Assembly: GCF_019303475.1 (NCBI RefSeq)
Contig: NZ_JABLSI010000009.1
Span: 47,978-111,977, forward strand
From: Streptomyces sp. JJ38
GTDB lineage: Bacteria; Actinomycetota; Actinomycetes; Streptomycetales; Streptomycetaceae
Length of the DNA stretch: 64,000 nt
Direction: 5' to 3'
Shown piece by piece: positions 25,390 through 36,052 of the stretch; the first letter of the stretch is position 1, and each line of letters starts with the position of its first letter. Both the position numbers and the translations under genes were made by a program. The notes under the pieces were generated by a model. It worked only from the letters and a program-made list of their open reading frames with translations. It ran no database searches and had not been told where the DNA came from.

Positions 25390-26850
25390 GTGAGTGACCC
25401 GTCCCGCCGTCGTCGTCCGCGTCCGCAGCAGCAACAGCGCCGCCCGCGCAGGGACCCGGTGCGGGTCCTGGCCTTCGAGGCGCTGCGCGCGGTGGACGAG
25501 CGGGACGCCTACGCGAACCTGGTGCTGCCGCCGCTGCTGCGCAAGGCCCGCGCCGCCGGCGGCTTCGACGCGCGGGACGCCGCCTTCGCCACCGAGCTCG
25601 TCTACGGCACCCTGCGCCGCCAGGGCACCTACGACGCCGTCATCGCCGCCTGCGTGGACCGGCCGCTACGGGACGTCGACCCGCCGGTGCTGGACGTCCT
25701 CTCCCTCGGCGCCCACCAGCTCCTGGGCACCCGGACCCCGCCGCACGCCGCCGTCAGCGCCAGCGTGGAACTCGCCCGCCACGTGGTGGGCGACGGACGG
25801 GCCCGCTTCGTGAACGCGGTGCTGCGCAGGGTCGCCGCCCACGACCTGGACGGCTGGCTGGAGCGGATCGCCCCGCCGCTGGACGAGGACCCGGTCGAGC
25901 ACCTCTCCCTCGTCCACTCCCACCCCCGGTGGATCGTCTCCGCCCTGTGGGACGCCCTGGGCGGCCCGGACGCCGGGCGTGCCCGGCTGGCCGAGCTCGC
26001 GGAGCTGCTGGCGGCCGACAACGAGCGCCCCGAGGTCACCCTCGTCGCACGCCCCGGCCGGGCCACCGTCGAGGAGCTGCTCGGCTACGACGGACCGGAC
26101 GGCCCGGGAGCCGAGCCCGGCCGCTGGTCGCCGTACGCCGTGCGGCTCACCGAGGGCGGGGAGCCCGGCGCGCTGGAGCCGGTCCGGGAGGGCCGGGCGG
26201 GCGTGCAGGACGAGGGCAGCCAGCTCGTCGCCCTGGCCCTGGCAGGCGCACCGATGGCGGGCGACGACCTGCGCTGGCTGGACGGCTGCGCCGGGCCGGG
26301 TGGCAAGGCGGCGCTCCTCGGCGCGCTGGCCGCCGAGCGCGGCGCGGCTCTGGTCGCCGCCGAGAAGCAGCAGCACCGGGCCCGTCTGGTGGCCCGCGCG
26401 CTGGACGGCAACCCGGGCCCGTACCAGGTGGTCACCGCCGACGGCACCCGCCCGCCCTGGCGGCCCGGCAGCTTCGACCGCGTCCTGGTCGACGTCCCCT
26501 GTACCGGGCTCGGTGCGCTGCGTCGGCGTCCCGAGGCCCGCTGGCGCCGCCGCCCCGAGGACGTGGAGGGGTTCGCTACGCTCCAGCGCGCCCTGCTCCG
26601 CGAGGCGCTGGCCGCGGCCCGCCCCGGCGGCGTCGTCGGGTACGCGACCTGCTCTCCGCACCTCGCCGAGACCCGCGCGGTCGTCGAGGACGTCCTGCGC
26701 GGCCCGCAGGGCGAGGGCGTCGAGTGGATCGACGCCCGCCCGCTGCTGCCGGGCGTCCCGGCGCTGGGGGAGGGGCCTGACGTCCAGCTGTGGCCGCACC
26801 GGCACGGCACCGACGCGATGTACCTCGCCCTGCTGCGCACGGCTGGCTGA
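25390..26850 (+). CDS. rsmB: 16S rRNA m5C967-type methyltransferase RsmB (NOL1/NOP2/Sun family)
   Basis: A 486-aa SAM-dependent RNA m5C methyltransferase. Residues about 20-165 form the NusB-like RNA-binding domain. The Rossmann methyltransferase domain has DGCAGPGGKAALL for SAM binding. The two active-site cysteines lie in DVPCTGLGALRRRPEARW (motif IV) and YATCSPHLAET (motif VI). A basic RRRRPRPQQQQRR N-terminus precedes the NusB domain. GTG start at 25390. Confidence 0.95.
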   Translation: MSDPSRRRRPRPQQQQRRPRRDPVRVLAFEALRAVDERDAYANLVLPPLLRKARAAGGFDARDAAFATELVYGTLRRQGTYDAVIAACVDRPLRDVDPPVLDVLSLGAHQLLGTRTPPHAAVSASVELARHVVGDGRARFVNAVLRRVAAHDLDGWLERIAPPLDEDPVEHLSLVHSHPRWIVSALWDALGGPDAGRARLAELAELLAADNERPEVTLVARPGRATVEELLGYDGPDGPGAEPGRWSPYAVRLTEGGEPGALEPVREGRAGVQDEGSQLVALALAGAPMAGDDLRWLDGCAGPGGKAALLGALAAERGAALVAAEKQQHRARLVARALDGNPGPYQVVTADGTRPPWRPGSFDRVLVDVPCTGLGALRRRPEARWRRRPEDVEGFATLQRALLREALAAARPGGVVGYATCSPHLAETRAVVEDVLRGPQGEGVEWIDARPLLPGVPALGEGPDVQLWPHRHGTDAMYLALLRTAG

Positions 26851-26883
26851 TCACCGTCGCACACCGAGCGCCATACTGGGGCC

Positions 26884-27558
26884 ATGGCTCAGATCAACCC
26901 CAGCATCCTGTCCGCCGACTTCGCGCGGCTCGCCGACGAGGCCGCGGCCGTCGAGGGCGCCGACTGGCTCCACGTGGACGTCATGGACGGCCACTTCGTC
27001 CCCAACCTGACCCTCGGTGTGCCGATCGTCGAGTCGCTGAGCAAGGCCACCGGCACGCCGCTGGACTGCCACCTCATGATCGAGGACCCGGACCGCTGGG
27101 CACCGCAGTACGTGGAGGCGGGCGCGGGCTCGGTCACCTTCCACGCCGAGGCCGCCGCCGCCCCGGTGCGGCTGGCCCGGGAGATCCGGGCGAAGGGGGC
27201 CCGCGCCTCGATGGCGCTCAAGCCCGCCACGCCGATCGAGCCGTACGAGGACCTGCTGCCCGAACTGGACATGCTGCTCGTCATGACGGTCGAGCCCGGT
27301 TTCGGCGGGCAGGCGTTCCTGGACATCATGCTGCCCAAGATCCGCCGCACCCGGCAGCTCATCGACCAGCACGGTCTGCAGCTGTGGCTCCAGGTCGACG
27401 GCGGTGTGTCGGCGTCGACGATCGAGCGCTGCGCCGAGGCGGGGGCGGACGTCTTCGTCGCGGGCTCGGCCGTCTACGGCGCCGAGGACCCGGCCGCCGC
27501 GGTGCGGGCGCTGCGCCGCCAGGCGGAGGAGGCGACGGCGCACGGCTGCGTGCACTGA
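26884..27558 (+). CDS. rpe: Ribulose-phosphate 3-epimerase
   Basis: A 224-aa TIM-barrel enzyme of the pentose phosphate pathway that interconverts ribulose 5-phosphate and xylulose 5-phosphate. Typical segments are [29 protein letters not shown] (catalytic Asp and metal His), DCHLMIEDP and [17 protein letters not shown] ends 6 nt before the ATG at 26884 with no Shine-Dalgarno site, suggesting a leaderless transcript. Confidence 0.97.
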   Translation: MAQINPSILSADFARLADEAAAVEGADWLHVDVMDGHFVPNLTLGVPIVESLSKATGTPLDCHLMIEDPDRWAPQYVEAGAGSVTFHAEAAAAPVRLAREIRAKGARASMALKPATPIEPYEDLLPELDMLLVMTVEPGFGGQAFLDIMLPKIRRTRQLIDQHGLQLWLQVDGGVSASTIERCAEAGADVFVAGSAVYGAEDPAAAVRALRRQAEEATAHGCVH

Positions 27559-27693
27559 CGGCCCCACCGCGTGCCGGTGCGCACCCCCTGAGTGGGCGGT
27601 GCGCCCGCACGCGACGGATCGAAGGCGTCGCTCGATCTGCGAGGATGAACCCGCGGCGTGAAGGTGACGAGGCTGACAGTGAGGTGAGTTGCG

Positions 27694-28719
27694 GTGTCGA
27701 CGGGTCGGGCAGCGGCGAGAATGGGGCCCGCCGAGCTGATGCAGGCGGCGGCGATGGCGCGCCGCTTCTACCTGGAGGGCAAGTCCAAGATCCAGATCGC
27801 AGACGAGTTCGGTGTCAGCCGCTTCAAGGTGGCCCGGGTCCTGGAGACGGCCCTGGAACACGACCTGGTCCGCATCGAGATCCGGGTGCCGGCCGAGCTG
27901 GACGCCGAACGCTCGGACGCGCTGCGTGCCCGCTACGGCCTGCGGCACGCCGTCGTCGCCGAGTCCCCGGCCGACGCCACCGAGACCGTGGAGAACGTGG
28001 CCGACCCGGAGAACCTGGGTGAGGTCGCCGCCGACCTGCTCGGCGAACTGGTCACCGAGGGGGACGTCCTGGGCCTGGCCTGGGGCCGCTCCACCATCCA
28101 CATGGCCACCGCCCTGCGGCGGCTCCCGCCGTGCACCGTCGTCCAGCTCACCGGGGTCTACGACGCCGGCACCGCCGACCGCGGCTCGGTGGAGGCCGTG
28201 CGCCGGGCGGCCGAGGTGGCCGGGGGAGAGGCCCATCCGATCTACGCCCCCATGCTCCTCCCGGACCCGGCCACGGCGGCGGCCCTGCGGCACCAGACCG
28301 GCATCGCCGCCGCCTTCGAGTACTTCGACAAGGTCACCGTCGCCGCCGTCTCGATCGGCTCCTGGGAGCCGGGAATCTCCACCGTGCACGACATGTTGTC
28401 CGAGCGGGAGCGGGCCCACTACGCCTCGCTCGGCGTCGCCGCGGAGATGTCGGCGCACCTCTTCGACGCGGAGGGGCGCCGCATCGGGCGGGATCTGGGC
28501 GAGCGCTGCATCACCGTCGAGGCCGCCCGGCTGCGCCGGGTGCCCGAGGTGGTGGCCATCGCCGGCGGGCGCCGCAAGGCCGCCGCCATCGGCGCCGTCC
28601 TGCGCTCCGGGCTGGTGACCAGCCTGGTGACGGACACGGCCGCGGCCGACGCGCTGCTGGAGGACCGCAGGGCGGTGCTGCGCCCCGCGCTGGACCGCGC
28701 CGACCCCGACGAGTCCTGA
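27694..28719 (+). CDS. SorC/CggR family sugar-binding transcriptional regulator
   Basis: A 341-aa regulator. The N-terminal helix-turn-helix (about 20-60) contains YLEGKSKIQIADEFGVSRFKVARVL. The large C-terminal domain is the SorC sugar-phosphate-binding Rossmann-like fold, with GLAWGRSTIHMATAL and a final AGGRRKAAAIGAVLRSG segment. Such proteins sense phosphorylated sugars. Its place just after rpe fits a pentose-phosphate signal, but the ligand cannot be read from sequence. The next gene starts 22 nt downstream, so it may be co-transcribed with the antiporter pair. Confidence 0.9.
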   Translation: MSTGRAAARMGPAELMQAAAMARRFYLEGKSKIQIADEFGVSRFKVARVLETALEHDLVRIEIRVPAELDAERSDALRARYGLRHAVVAESPADATETVENVADPENLGEVAADLLGELVTEGDVLGLAWGRSTIHMATALRRLPPCTVVQLTGVYDAGTADRGSVEAVRRAAEVAGGEAHPIYAPMLLPDPATAAALRHQTGIAAAFEYFDKVTVAAVSIGSWEPGISTVHDMLSERERAHYASLGVAAEMSAHLFDAEGRRIGRDLGERCITVEAARLRRVPEVVAIAGGRRKAAAIGAVLRSGLVTSLVTDTAAADALLEDRRAVLRPALDRADPDES

Positions 28720-28741
28720 CCCCCCGGGAACGGAGCCAGCC

Positions 28742-29248
28742 ATGACCACACGACGCACCACGCTCCCCGGCGTCGGCGTCCAGTACGACCTGAGCACGCG
28801 GGACGGGCGGCACCTGTCCGTCGTCGTCCACCAGGACGGCCGCCGCTTCCTGGGCTTCTACCGCCCCGACGACCCGGACGCCTGCCAGGCGACGATCCCC
28901 CTCGAACCCGAGGAGGCCGGGACGCTGGCCGAACTCATCTCCCCCGAGGAGGCGGCCTCCACCACCCTCCAGCACGGGGACATCGAGCTCGACCTGGTCA
29001 GCGAGCGCGTCACGGTGGACGCGCACTCCCCGTTCCGGGGGCGGCTCCTCGGCGAGACGAGGGCCCGCACCCGCACCGGAGCGTCGATCGTGGCGATCCT
29101 GCGCCGCACCGGGGCGCTGCCCTCGCCCGGCCCCGACTTCCGGCTGGAGGCCGGTGACGAACTGCTCGTCGTCGGCACCCGGCAGGGCGTGGACGCCGTG
29201 GAGGCGATCATCGCCGGCACCTTCGCGGCCGACGGGGACGAGGACTGA
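28742..29248 (+). CDS. KhtT-like regulatory subunit with RCK_C (TrkA-C) domain
   Basis: A 168-aa cytoplasmic protein. Residues 1-75 resemble the KhtT N-terminal domain (LPGVGVQYDLSTRDGRHLSVVVH). Residues about 88-162 are an RCK_C domain (RTRTGASIVAILRRTGALPSPGPDFRLEAGDELLVVGT). In Bacillus subtilis, KhtT gates the KhtU K+/H+ antiporter and binds c-di-AMP. The antiporter gene starts 2 nt after the stop, so the pair probably works together. Confidence 0.88.
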   Translation: MTTRRTTLPGVGVQYDLSTRDGRHLSVVVHQDGRRFLGFYRPDDPDACQATIPLEPEEAGTLAELISPEEAASTTLQHGDIELDLVSERVTVDAHSPFRGRLLGETRARTRTGASIVAILRRTGALPSPGPDFRLEAGDELLVVGTRQGVDAVEAIIAGTFAADGDED

Positions 29249-29250
29249 GC

Positions 29251-30486
29251 GTGCACCACACCACGGTCCTGCTCATCGAGCTCGGGGCGGTCATCCTCGG
29301 GCTGGGAATCCTCGCCCGGTTCGCCGGGCGGGTCGGCATGTCGCCGATCCCGCTCTACCTGCTCGCCGGGCTCGCCTTCGGCCACGGGGGCCTGCTGCCC
29401 CTGGCCACCAGCGAGGAGTTCATCCAGGCCGGTGCCGAGATCGGGGTCGTCCTGCTGCTGCTCATGCTGGGCCTGGAGTACAGCGCGTCCGACCTCGTCA
29501 CCTCCCTGCGCACCCAGTACCCCTCCGGCATCGTCGACTTCCTCCTGAACGCCACCCCCGGCGCCGTCGTCGGCTGGGCCCTCGGCTGGGGGCCGGTCGG
29601 CATCATCGCGCTGGCGGGCATCACCTGGATCTCGTCCTCGGGCGTCATCGCCAAGGTCCTCGCCGACCTCGGCCGCCTGGGCAACCGCGAGACCCCGGTG
29701 ATCCTCGGCGTGCTGGTCATGGAGGACCTGGCCATGGCCATGTACCTGCCGCTGCTGACGACGCTGGTGGCCGGGGTCGGGCTGCTGGCGGGCGGCCTGA
29801 CGCTGGCGATCGCCGTCGTCACCGCGGGGCTCGTGCTCTTCCTCGCGCTCCGGCACGGGCGGATCATCAGCCGCGCCGTGTCCTCCGAGAACCCCGAGAT
29901 GCTCCTGCTCGTCGTCTTCGGCCTCACCCTGCTGGTCGCCGGAGTCGCCCAGAGCCTGCAGGTCTCGGCCGCCGTCGGCGCCTTCCTCGTCGGCATCGCC
30001 ATCTCCGGGGAGGTCGCGCACAGCGCGCGCGCCCTCCTGACCCCGCTGAGGGACCTGTTCGCCGCGGTGTTCTTCGTCTTCTTCGGCCTGTCGACCGTCC
30101 CCGCGGACATCCCGCCCGTGCTGCTCCCCGCGCTGGTGCTGGCCGCCGTCACCATCGTGACGAAGATCCTCACCGGCTGGTACGCCGCCCGCCGGGCCGC
30201 GATCGGCCCCCGGGGACGGCTGCGGGCCGGCGGGGCGCTCGTCGCCCGCGGCGAGTTCTCCATCGTCATCGCCGGGCTCGCGGCCGGCACTCAGCCCGGG
30301 CTGCGTCCCGTGGCGACGGCCTACGTCCTCCTGCTCGTCGTCGCGGGCCCGCTCACCGCCCGTTGGACCGAGCCGGCCGTGCGCGCTCTGCGCGAGCGCC
30401 GGGGCCGGCGGGCGAGCCGCCCGGACGGGCCCTCGCCGATAGCCGGCGGGGCCCAGGCCACCGAGGTGAGGGCCGAGCATTCGTAG
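29251..30486 (+). CDS. CPA2 family K+/H+ (cation/proton) antiporter, KhtU-like
   Basis: A 411-aa membrane protein with about 12-13 hydrophobic helices. It has the CPA2 features GLLPLATSEEFIQAGAEIGVVLLLLMLGLE and the VMEDLAMAMYLPLL and QVSAAVGAFLVGIA segments that hold the ion-binding acidic residues. It lacks a fused RCK domain; the separate KhtT-like protein upstream supplies it. Likely role is K+ efflux in pH and osmotic control. GTG start at 29251. Confidence 0.88.
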   Translation: MHHTTVLLIELGAVILGLGILARFAGRVGMSPIPLYLLAGLAFGHGGLLPLATSEEFIQAGAEIGVVLLLLMLGLEYSASDLVTSLRTQYPSGIVDFLLNATPGAVVGWALGWGPVGIIALAGITWISSSGVIAKVLADLGRLGNRETPVILGVLVMEDLAMAMYLPLLTTLVAGVGLLAGGLTLAIAVVTAGLVLFLALRHGRIISRAVSSENPEMLLLVVFGLTLLVAGVAQSLQVSAAVGAFLVGIAISGEVAHSARALLTPLRDLFAAVFFVFFGLSTVPADIPPVLLPALVLAAVTIVTKILTGWYAARRAAIGPRGRLRAGGALVARGEFSIVIAGLAAGTQPGLRPVATAYVLLLVVAGPLTARWTEPAVRALRERRGRRASRPDGPSPIAGGAQATEVRAEHS

Positions 30487-30560
30487 GTTCTCACCAGTGT
30501 CTCGCCGACGATGTGGCTGATTCTCCGTGGGGGCTGCGGCAGGCACCCGTGGGACAATGA

Positions 30561-32066
<1,506 letters not shown>

Positions 32067-32103
32067 CCGGGGCCGCGCGGCGCGCGGCGGACACGGAACG
32101 GTC

Positions 32104-32141
32104 AAGGGGGCCGTGGGTGCGAGCGCACCCACGGCCCCCTT
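32104..32141 (+). terminator. Terminator downstream of guaB1
   Basis: A perfect 17-bp inverted repeat (32104-32120 with 32125-32141), GAGC loop, ending in TTT. It starts 38 nt after the stop. Confidence 0.9.
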
Positions 32142-32195
32142 TATCACAAAGAACTGCATGGCGGAAGTAAACGAACGTACGAGGTACCCTGGATC

Positions 32196-32223
32196 TGCGC
32201 AACGAATCACCTCAGGTGCGCAA
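32196..32223. promoter_or_regulatory. Candidate Lrp operator upstream of the permease
   Basis: TGCGCAA occurs at 32196-32202 and 32217-32223, exactly 21 bp apart. Between them lies CACCT-C-AGGTG (32208-32218). The first copy is part of GCGCAACGAATC (32197-32208), which recurs exactly upstream of davA. The repeats sit just upstream of a plausible -35. Confidence 0.6.
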
Positions 32224-32233
32224 GGATCACGCA

Positions 32234-32263
32234 TTACGTGCCGACATGTCCGGGTCCTAGAGT
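32234..32263 (+). promoter_or_regulatory. Candidate promoter of the permease-lrp genes
   Basis: TTACGT (32234-32239) and TAGAGT (32258-32263) are 18 nt apart. The predicted 130-nt leader contains a 7-bp hairpin, GAGACCG/CGGTCTC (32287-32293 with 32303-32309). Nothing else recognisable lies in the 332-nt gap after guaB1 apart from the terminator and the repeats. Confidence 0.4.
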
Positions 32264-32398
32264 CGGGCGCTGTACGAGGAGTGGCGGAGACCGCCTGCTC
32301 GACGGTCTCAGTTGCTGCGTGGTGTGAATCCGACCGGTATGCGGCCAGAGCCGTCCGGTCCCCGCCACAGACCCGCAGCAACGCCAAGGAGCCACTCC

Positions 32399-33868
32399 GT
32401 GCTGGACCAGAAGACCGTGTCCGCCGCGCCGCCCGCCGGGTTCGCCCGGTTCATGCGGCGCAAGCCCGTCGAACGACTGGTATCGGAGGCCGGGCACGGG
32501 AGCGGGGGCAGCCTGCGGCGCACGCTGTCCATGTGGCAGCTCACCATGATCAGCATCGGTGCCACGCTGGGCACCGGCATCTTCGTCGTCCTCGGCGAAG
32601 CCGTCCCCGAGGCCGGGCCCGCCGTCACCATCTCCTTCGTGATAGCCGGCCTGACCGCGCTGTTCTCCGCGCTCTCCTACGCCGAGCTGGCCGGCACGAT
32701 CCCCGCCTCCGGCTCGTCCTACTCCTACTCCTACGCCACCATGGGCGAGCTCGTCGCCTGGATCTGCGGACTCTGCCTGATCCTGGAGTACGGCGTCTCC
32801 GTGGCCGCCGTCGCCGTCGGCTGGGGCCAGTACCTCAACGAGCTGCTCGACGGCACCATCGGCGTCACCATCCCCGCCGCCCTCTCCAACCCTCCGGGTG
32901 ACGGCGGCTACTTCAACCTGCCCGCCCTGATCGTCGTCCTGCTGGCCATGGCCTTCCTGATGGGCGGCGCCAGGGAGAGCGCCCGGGTCAACGCGATCAT
33001 GGTGTTCGTGAAGATCGGCGCCCTGCTGCTGTTCTGCGCCGTGGCGTTCACCGGCATCAAGGCCGGCAACTACGCCCCGTTCATGCCCCTGGGCATGGCG
33101 GGTGTCAGCGCCGCAGGCGCCTCGCTGTTCTTCTCCTACATCGGCTTCGACGCCGCCTCCACCGCCGGTGAGGAGGCGCGCAACCCCCAGCGCGACCTGC
33201 CCCGCGCGATCATGCTCTCGCTGCTCATCGTCACCGCCCTGTACGTGATGGTCGCCGCCGTCGCCGTCGGCGCCGTGCCGTGGGAGGGCTTCGAGGGCTC
33301 CGAGGCCGCGCTCGCCGGTGTCCTCAGCGACGTCACCGGGCACCAGTTCTGGGCCACGATCCTGGCCGGCGGCGCCGTCATCGCGATCGCCAGCGTCGTC
33401 CTGGCCGTCCTCTACGGCCAGACCCGCATCCTGTTCGCCATGTCCCGCGACGGCCTGGTGCCCAAGGTGTTCTCGAAGGTGCACCCCCGCACGGGCACCC
33501 CGCGGGCCAACACCCTCCTCGTCTCCGTCTTCTGCGGGGTGCTGGCCGCCGCGATCCCGCTGGGCGAGCTGGCCAACGCCACCAGCATCGGCACGCTTTT
33601 CGCCTTCGGCCTGGTCAACGTCGCCGTCCTGGTGCTGCGCCGCACCCGGCCCGACATGCCGCGCACCTTCCGGGTGCCGCTCTCGCCGGTCCTGCCGCTG
33701 CTCGGCCTCGGCTTCTGCCTCTACAACATGCTCAACCTGCCCGCCATCACCTGGCTGGTCTTCGGTGTCTGGATGGCCGCCGGTCTCGTGTTCTACTTCC
33801 TGTACGGGCAGCGCCGCTCCCGCCTGGCGAACGAGCCCGCCGACCTTCCCGTGACCGCAGAGAAGTGA
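32399..33868 (+). CDS. APC family amino acid permease (cationic amino acid transporter type)
   Basis: A 489-aa inner-membrane transporter with about 12 helices. The first helix has GATLGTGIFVVLGEA, the APC substrate-backbone-binding GxG motif. SYAELAGTIPASGSSYSYSYATMGELVAW and FFSYIGFDAASTAGEEARNPQRDLP are the consensus APC segments found in the CAT/YfnA branch that carries cationic amino acids. The GTG at 32399 is preferred for its AAGGAG site. The lrp gene follows by 10 nt and davAB lies 1.4 kb on, so lysine is a plausible substrate. Confidence 0.88.
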   Translation: MLDQKTVSAAPPAGFARFMRRKPVERLVSEAGHGSGGSLRRTLSMWQLTMISIGATLGTGIFVVLGEAVPEAGPAVTISFVIAGLTALFSALSYAELAGTIPASGSSYSYSYATMGELVAWICGLCLILEYGVSVAAVAVGWGQYLNELLDGTIGVTIPAALSNPPGDGGYFNLPALIVVLLAMAFLMGGARESARVNAIMVFVKIGALLLFCAVAFTGIKAGNYAPFMPLGMAGVSAAGASLFFSYIGFDAASTAGEEARNPQRDLPRAIMLSLLIVTALYVMVAAVAVGAVPWEGFEGSEAALAGVLSDVTGHQFWATILAGGAVIAIASVVLAVLYGQTRILFAMSRDGLVPKVFSKVHPRTGTPRANTLLVSVFCGVLAAAIPLGELANATSIGTLFAFGLVNVAVLVLRRTRPDMPRTFRVPLSPVLPLLGLGFCLYNMLNLPAITWLVFGVWMAAGLVFYFLYGQRRSRLANEPADLPVTAEK

Positions 33869-33878
33869 CCCACCCGCA

Positions 33879-34334
33879 GTGCGACTGAACGAACTCGACG
33901 AACGCATCGTCCACGCCCTGGCGGAGGACGCCCGCCGCTCCTACGCCGACATCGGCGCGGAGGTCGGACTCTCCGCCCCGGCCGTCAAGCGGCGGGTGGA
34001 CCGCCTGCGGGCCGACGGCGCCATCACCGGATTCACCGTGCGGGTGGACCCGGCGGCCCTGGGGTGGGAGACGGAGGGGTTCATCGAGATGTACTGCCGG
34101 CACAACACCTCACCCGAGGACATCCGGCGGGGTCTGTCGCGCTACCCGGAGGTGGCGTCCGCGTCGACGGTCACCGGCGATGCGGACGCCATCGTCCAGA
34201 TCTTCGCTTCCGACATGCGCCACTTCGAGCGCGTGCTGGAGCGGATCGCGGGGGAGCACTTCGTCGAGCGCACCAAGTCCGTCCTGGTGCTCTCGCCGCT
34301 GCTGCGCCGCTACACGGCCGGCTCCCCGGCCTGA
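33879..34334 (+). CDS. Lrp/AsnC family transcriptional regulator
   Basis: A 151-aa regulator. The N-terminal helix-turn-helix (LNELDERIVHALAEDARRSYADIGAEVGLSAPAVKRRVDRL) is followed by the RAM ligand-binding domain (about 60-140; ASASTVTGDADAIVQIF). Such proteins bind amino acids and DNA as octamers that cover spaced half-sites. It starts 10 nt after the permease stop. Repeated CGCAA half-sites upstream of both the permease and davA make it the likely local regulator. Confidence 0.92.
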   Translation: MRLNELDERIVHALAEDARRSYADIGAEVGLSAPAVKRRVDRLRADGAITGFTVRVDPAALGWETEGFIEMYCRHNTSPEDIRRGLSRYPEVASASTVTGDADAIVQIFASDMRHFERVLERIAGEHFVERTKSVLVLSPLLRRYTAGSPA

Positions 34335-34355
34335 GCGGCGCCTTCGGCCACCGGG

Positions 34356-34898
34356 TCAGAGCTTGGGCTGCCAGGGCACCACGGTGAGGCCGCCCGACTC
34401 CACCCGCTCGTAGGGCGCGGAGGAGACGCACAGGGGCAGGTCCTCCGCGTCCCGCGGGTCGCTCGTGGCGGCCCAGCTGTAGCCGAGCCGCTGTCCGTCG
34501 TTGGTCACGGTGAAGCCGACCCGCCTGCCCTCCAGACCCTCCAGGTCGGAGTCGGTGACCACGCCGGTGAGCACGGTCACCGGCCCGCCGGAGACCATGC
34601 AGTCGATCCGCCCCGCGCCGTAGGCGCCGCGGTCGCCGAGGTGATGGCTGAACCGGAACGTGCCGCTGGCGTCGTGCATGACGTCGCGGGCGTCGAAGGT
34701 GAAGTGGATGACGTCACCGGCCGCGCGCTGGATCTTCACGGAGCCGACGAGCCGGGCGTCGGCCCGGTCCATGGCCTCTTCGCGGTCGGCGGCGGCGACG
34801 GCGGAACCGCCCGCCGCGACCGCCAGCAGGAGGCCGAGCCCGGCGGCGGCCGCCCGGGTGCGGGGGCGGACACGGCTCGGACGGGAGGCGACACGCAT
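34356..34898 (-). CDS. Secreted protein of unknown function
   Basis: A 180-aa protein with a clear signal peptide: basic RPSRVRPRTR, then a hydrophobic stretch AAAAGLGLLLAVAAGGSAVAAA with AxA cleavage near residue 37. The mature part is about 145 residues of mixed strands with two cysteines (DCMVSGG and LCVSS) that could form a disulphide. No family was recognised. It ends 22 nt from the lrp stop in convergent orientation and is divergent from davA, sharing the gap that holds the CGCAA array. The ATG at 34898 has AAGG upstream. Confidence 0.8.
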   Translation of the reverse strand: MRVASRPSRVRPRTRAAAAGLGLLLAVAAGGSAVAAADREEAMDRADARLVGSVKIQRAAGDVIHFTFDARDVMHDASGTFRFSHHLGDRGAYGAGRIDCMVSGGPVTVLTGVVTDSDLEGLEGRRVGFTVTNDGQRLGYSWAATSDPRDAEDLPLCVSSAPYERVESGGLTVVPWQPKL

Positions 34899-35089
34899 GA
34901 CGGGGACCCTTCTGTTGGGACAACTTCCGCGTTGAGAGCGGGAGTTCATGACGCCCTCCAGCCTTCCGCCGGGCGTCCCGCGGCGCGTCACGCTGTGGGG
35001 CCAACCGTCCCTACGCCGCGCGTCGCGCCCCCGGAACCGCCGCATACGTCCCGCGGCGGACCCGCGCTCAACCTTCGGGTTGATGGCGG

Positions 35090-35148
35090 GCGCAACGAAT
35101 CGCCACGCAATGCCAGGGGGACGCAACGAAAACACTGTAGATGCGCAA
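35090..35148. promoter_or_regulatory. CGCAA half-site array upstream of davA (candidate Lrp operator)
   Basis: CGCAA occurs at 35091, 35106, 35122 and 35144 on the plus strand. The first lies in GCGCAACGAATC (35090-35101), identical to the 12-mer upstream of the permease; the third reads CGCAACGAA and the last TGCGCAAGA. The array covers -144 to -86 relative to the davA start, in the 335-nt divergent gap. The rest of the gap shows no gene. Confidence 0.6.
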
Positions 35149-35233
35149 GAGAGCCGCCTTGTCCGCCCCGGTGGCCCGAACGTACCGTCGAAACATCCAC
35201 CCCCGGTCCGCGACCGACATCCCGTGAGGTCCC

Positions 35234-36052
35234 ATGACGTCCCTGCGCATCGCGCTGTACCAAGGCCCCGGCGGCGTCCCCGCCCCCGGCGAGAGCCTGG
35301 CCGCGTTCGCGCGGGCGGCCCGCCGGGCCGCGGCGGCCGGTGCACGGCTGCTGGTGACGCCCGAGCTGTCGCTGACCGGATACGCCCTGGGCGACGCCGT
35401 CGCCGGGCTGGCGGAGCCCGCCGACGGGCCCTCCGCGCGGGCGGTCGGCCGGATCGCCGCCGAACACGGCCTCGCCATCCACTACGGCTACCCCGAGCGC
35501 GACGGCGCCGCCGTGTACAACGCCGCGCAGCTCATCGGCCCCGACGGCACCCGGCTCGCCGGCTACCGCAAGACCCACCTGTTCGGCCCCTACGAGACGG
35601 CCCGCTTCACGCCCGGCACCGAGCCGGTCGTCCAGGCCGAGCTCGACGGCGTCCGCCTCGGCCTGCTGGTCTGCTACGACGTCGAGTTTCCGGAGGCCGT
35701 GCGGGCGCACGCGCTGGCCGGGACGGAGCTGCTGCTGGTCCCCACCGCGCTGATGCGCCCCTACGAGATCGTGCCGCGGTCCGTGGTGCCCGTGCGGGCG
35801 TGGGAGAGCCAGCTCTACATCGCCTACACCAACCGCCACGGCAGCGAGGGCGAGCACGTCTTCGCCGGCATGAGCTGCCTGGCGGCCCCCGACGGCACCG
35901 TCCGCGTCCGCGCGGGCGGCGGCGAGGACCTGATCGTCGCCGACGTCGACACCGCCGCCCTCGCGGCCTCGCGCGCGGAGAACACCTACCTCGCCGACCG
36001 CCGCCCCGAGCTGTACACGTCCCTGTCCCCGCAAGGAGAACCGCGCCGATGA
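35234..36052 (+). CDS. davA: 5-aminovaleramidase (nitrilase-superfamily amidohydrolase)
   Basis: A 272-aa C-N hydrolase. The Glu-Lys-Cys triad is E44 (TPELSLTGY), K113 (YRKTHLFGPYE) and C147 (LLVCYDVEFPE). The overall sequence follows Pseudomonas DavA closely, for example in RIALYQG and HYGYPERDG. It hydrolyses 5-aminovaleramide to 5-aminovalerate plus ammonia. The stop overlaps the davB ATG (36049-36052), so the two lysine enzymes are translationally coupled. Another short-chain amide remains possible as substrate. Confidence 0.88.
   Translation: MTSLRIALYQGPGGVPAPGESLAAFARAARRAAAAGARLLVTPELSLTGYALGDAVAGLAEPADGPSARAVGRIAAEHGLAIHYGYPERDGAAVYNAAQLIGPDGTRLAGYRKTHLFGPYETARFTPGTEPVVQAELDGVRLGLLVCYDVEFPEAVRAHALAGTELLLVPTALMRPYEIVPRSVVPVRAWESQLYIAYTNRHGSEGEHVFAGMSCLAAPDGTVRVRAGGGEDLIVADVDTAALAASRAENTYLADRRPELYTSLSPQGEPRR

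Noticed and set aside
32264..32398. A T-box leader before the permease.
   Set aside because: There is no T-box sequence or specifier loop; only a 7-bp hairpin is present.
34948..36048. A long upstream extension of davB in frame.
   Set aside because: It overlaps the whole of davA and the operator array; the ATGA junction gives the natural start.
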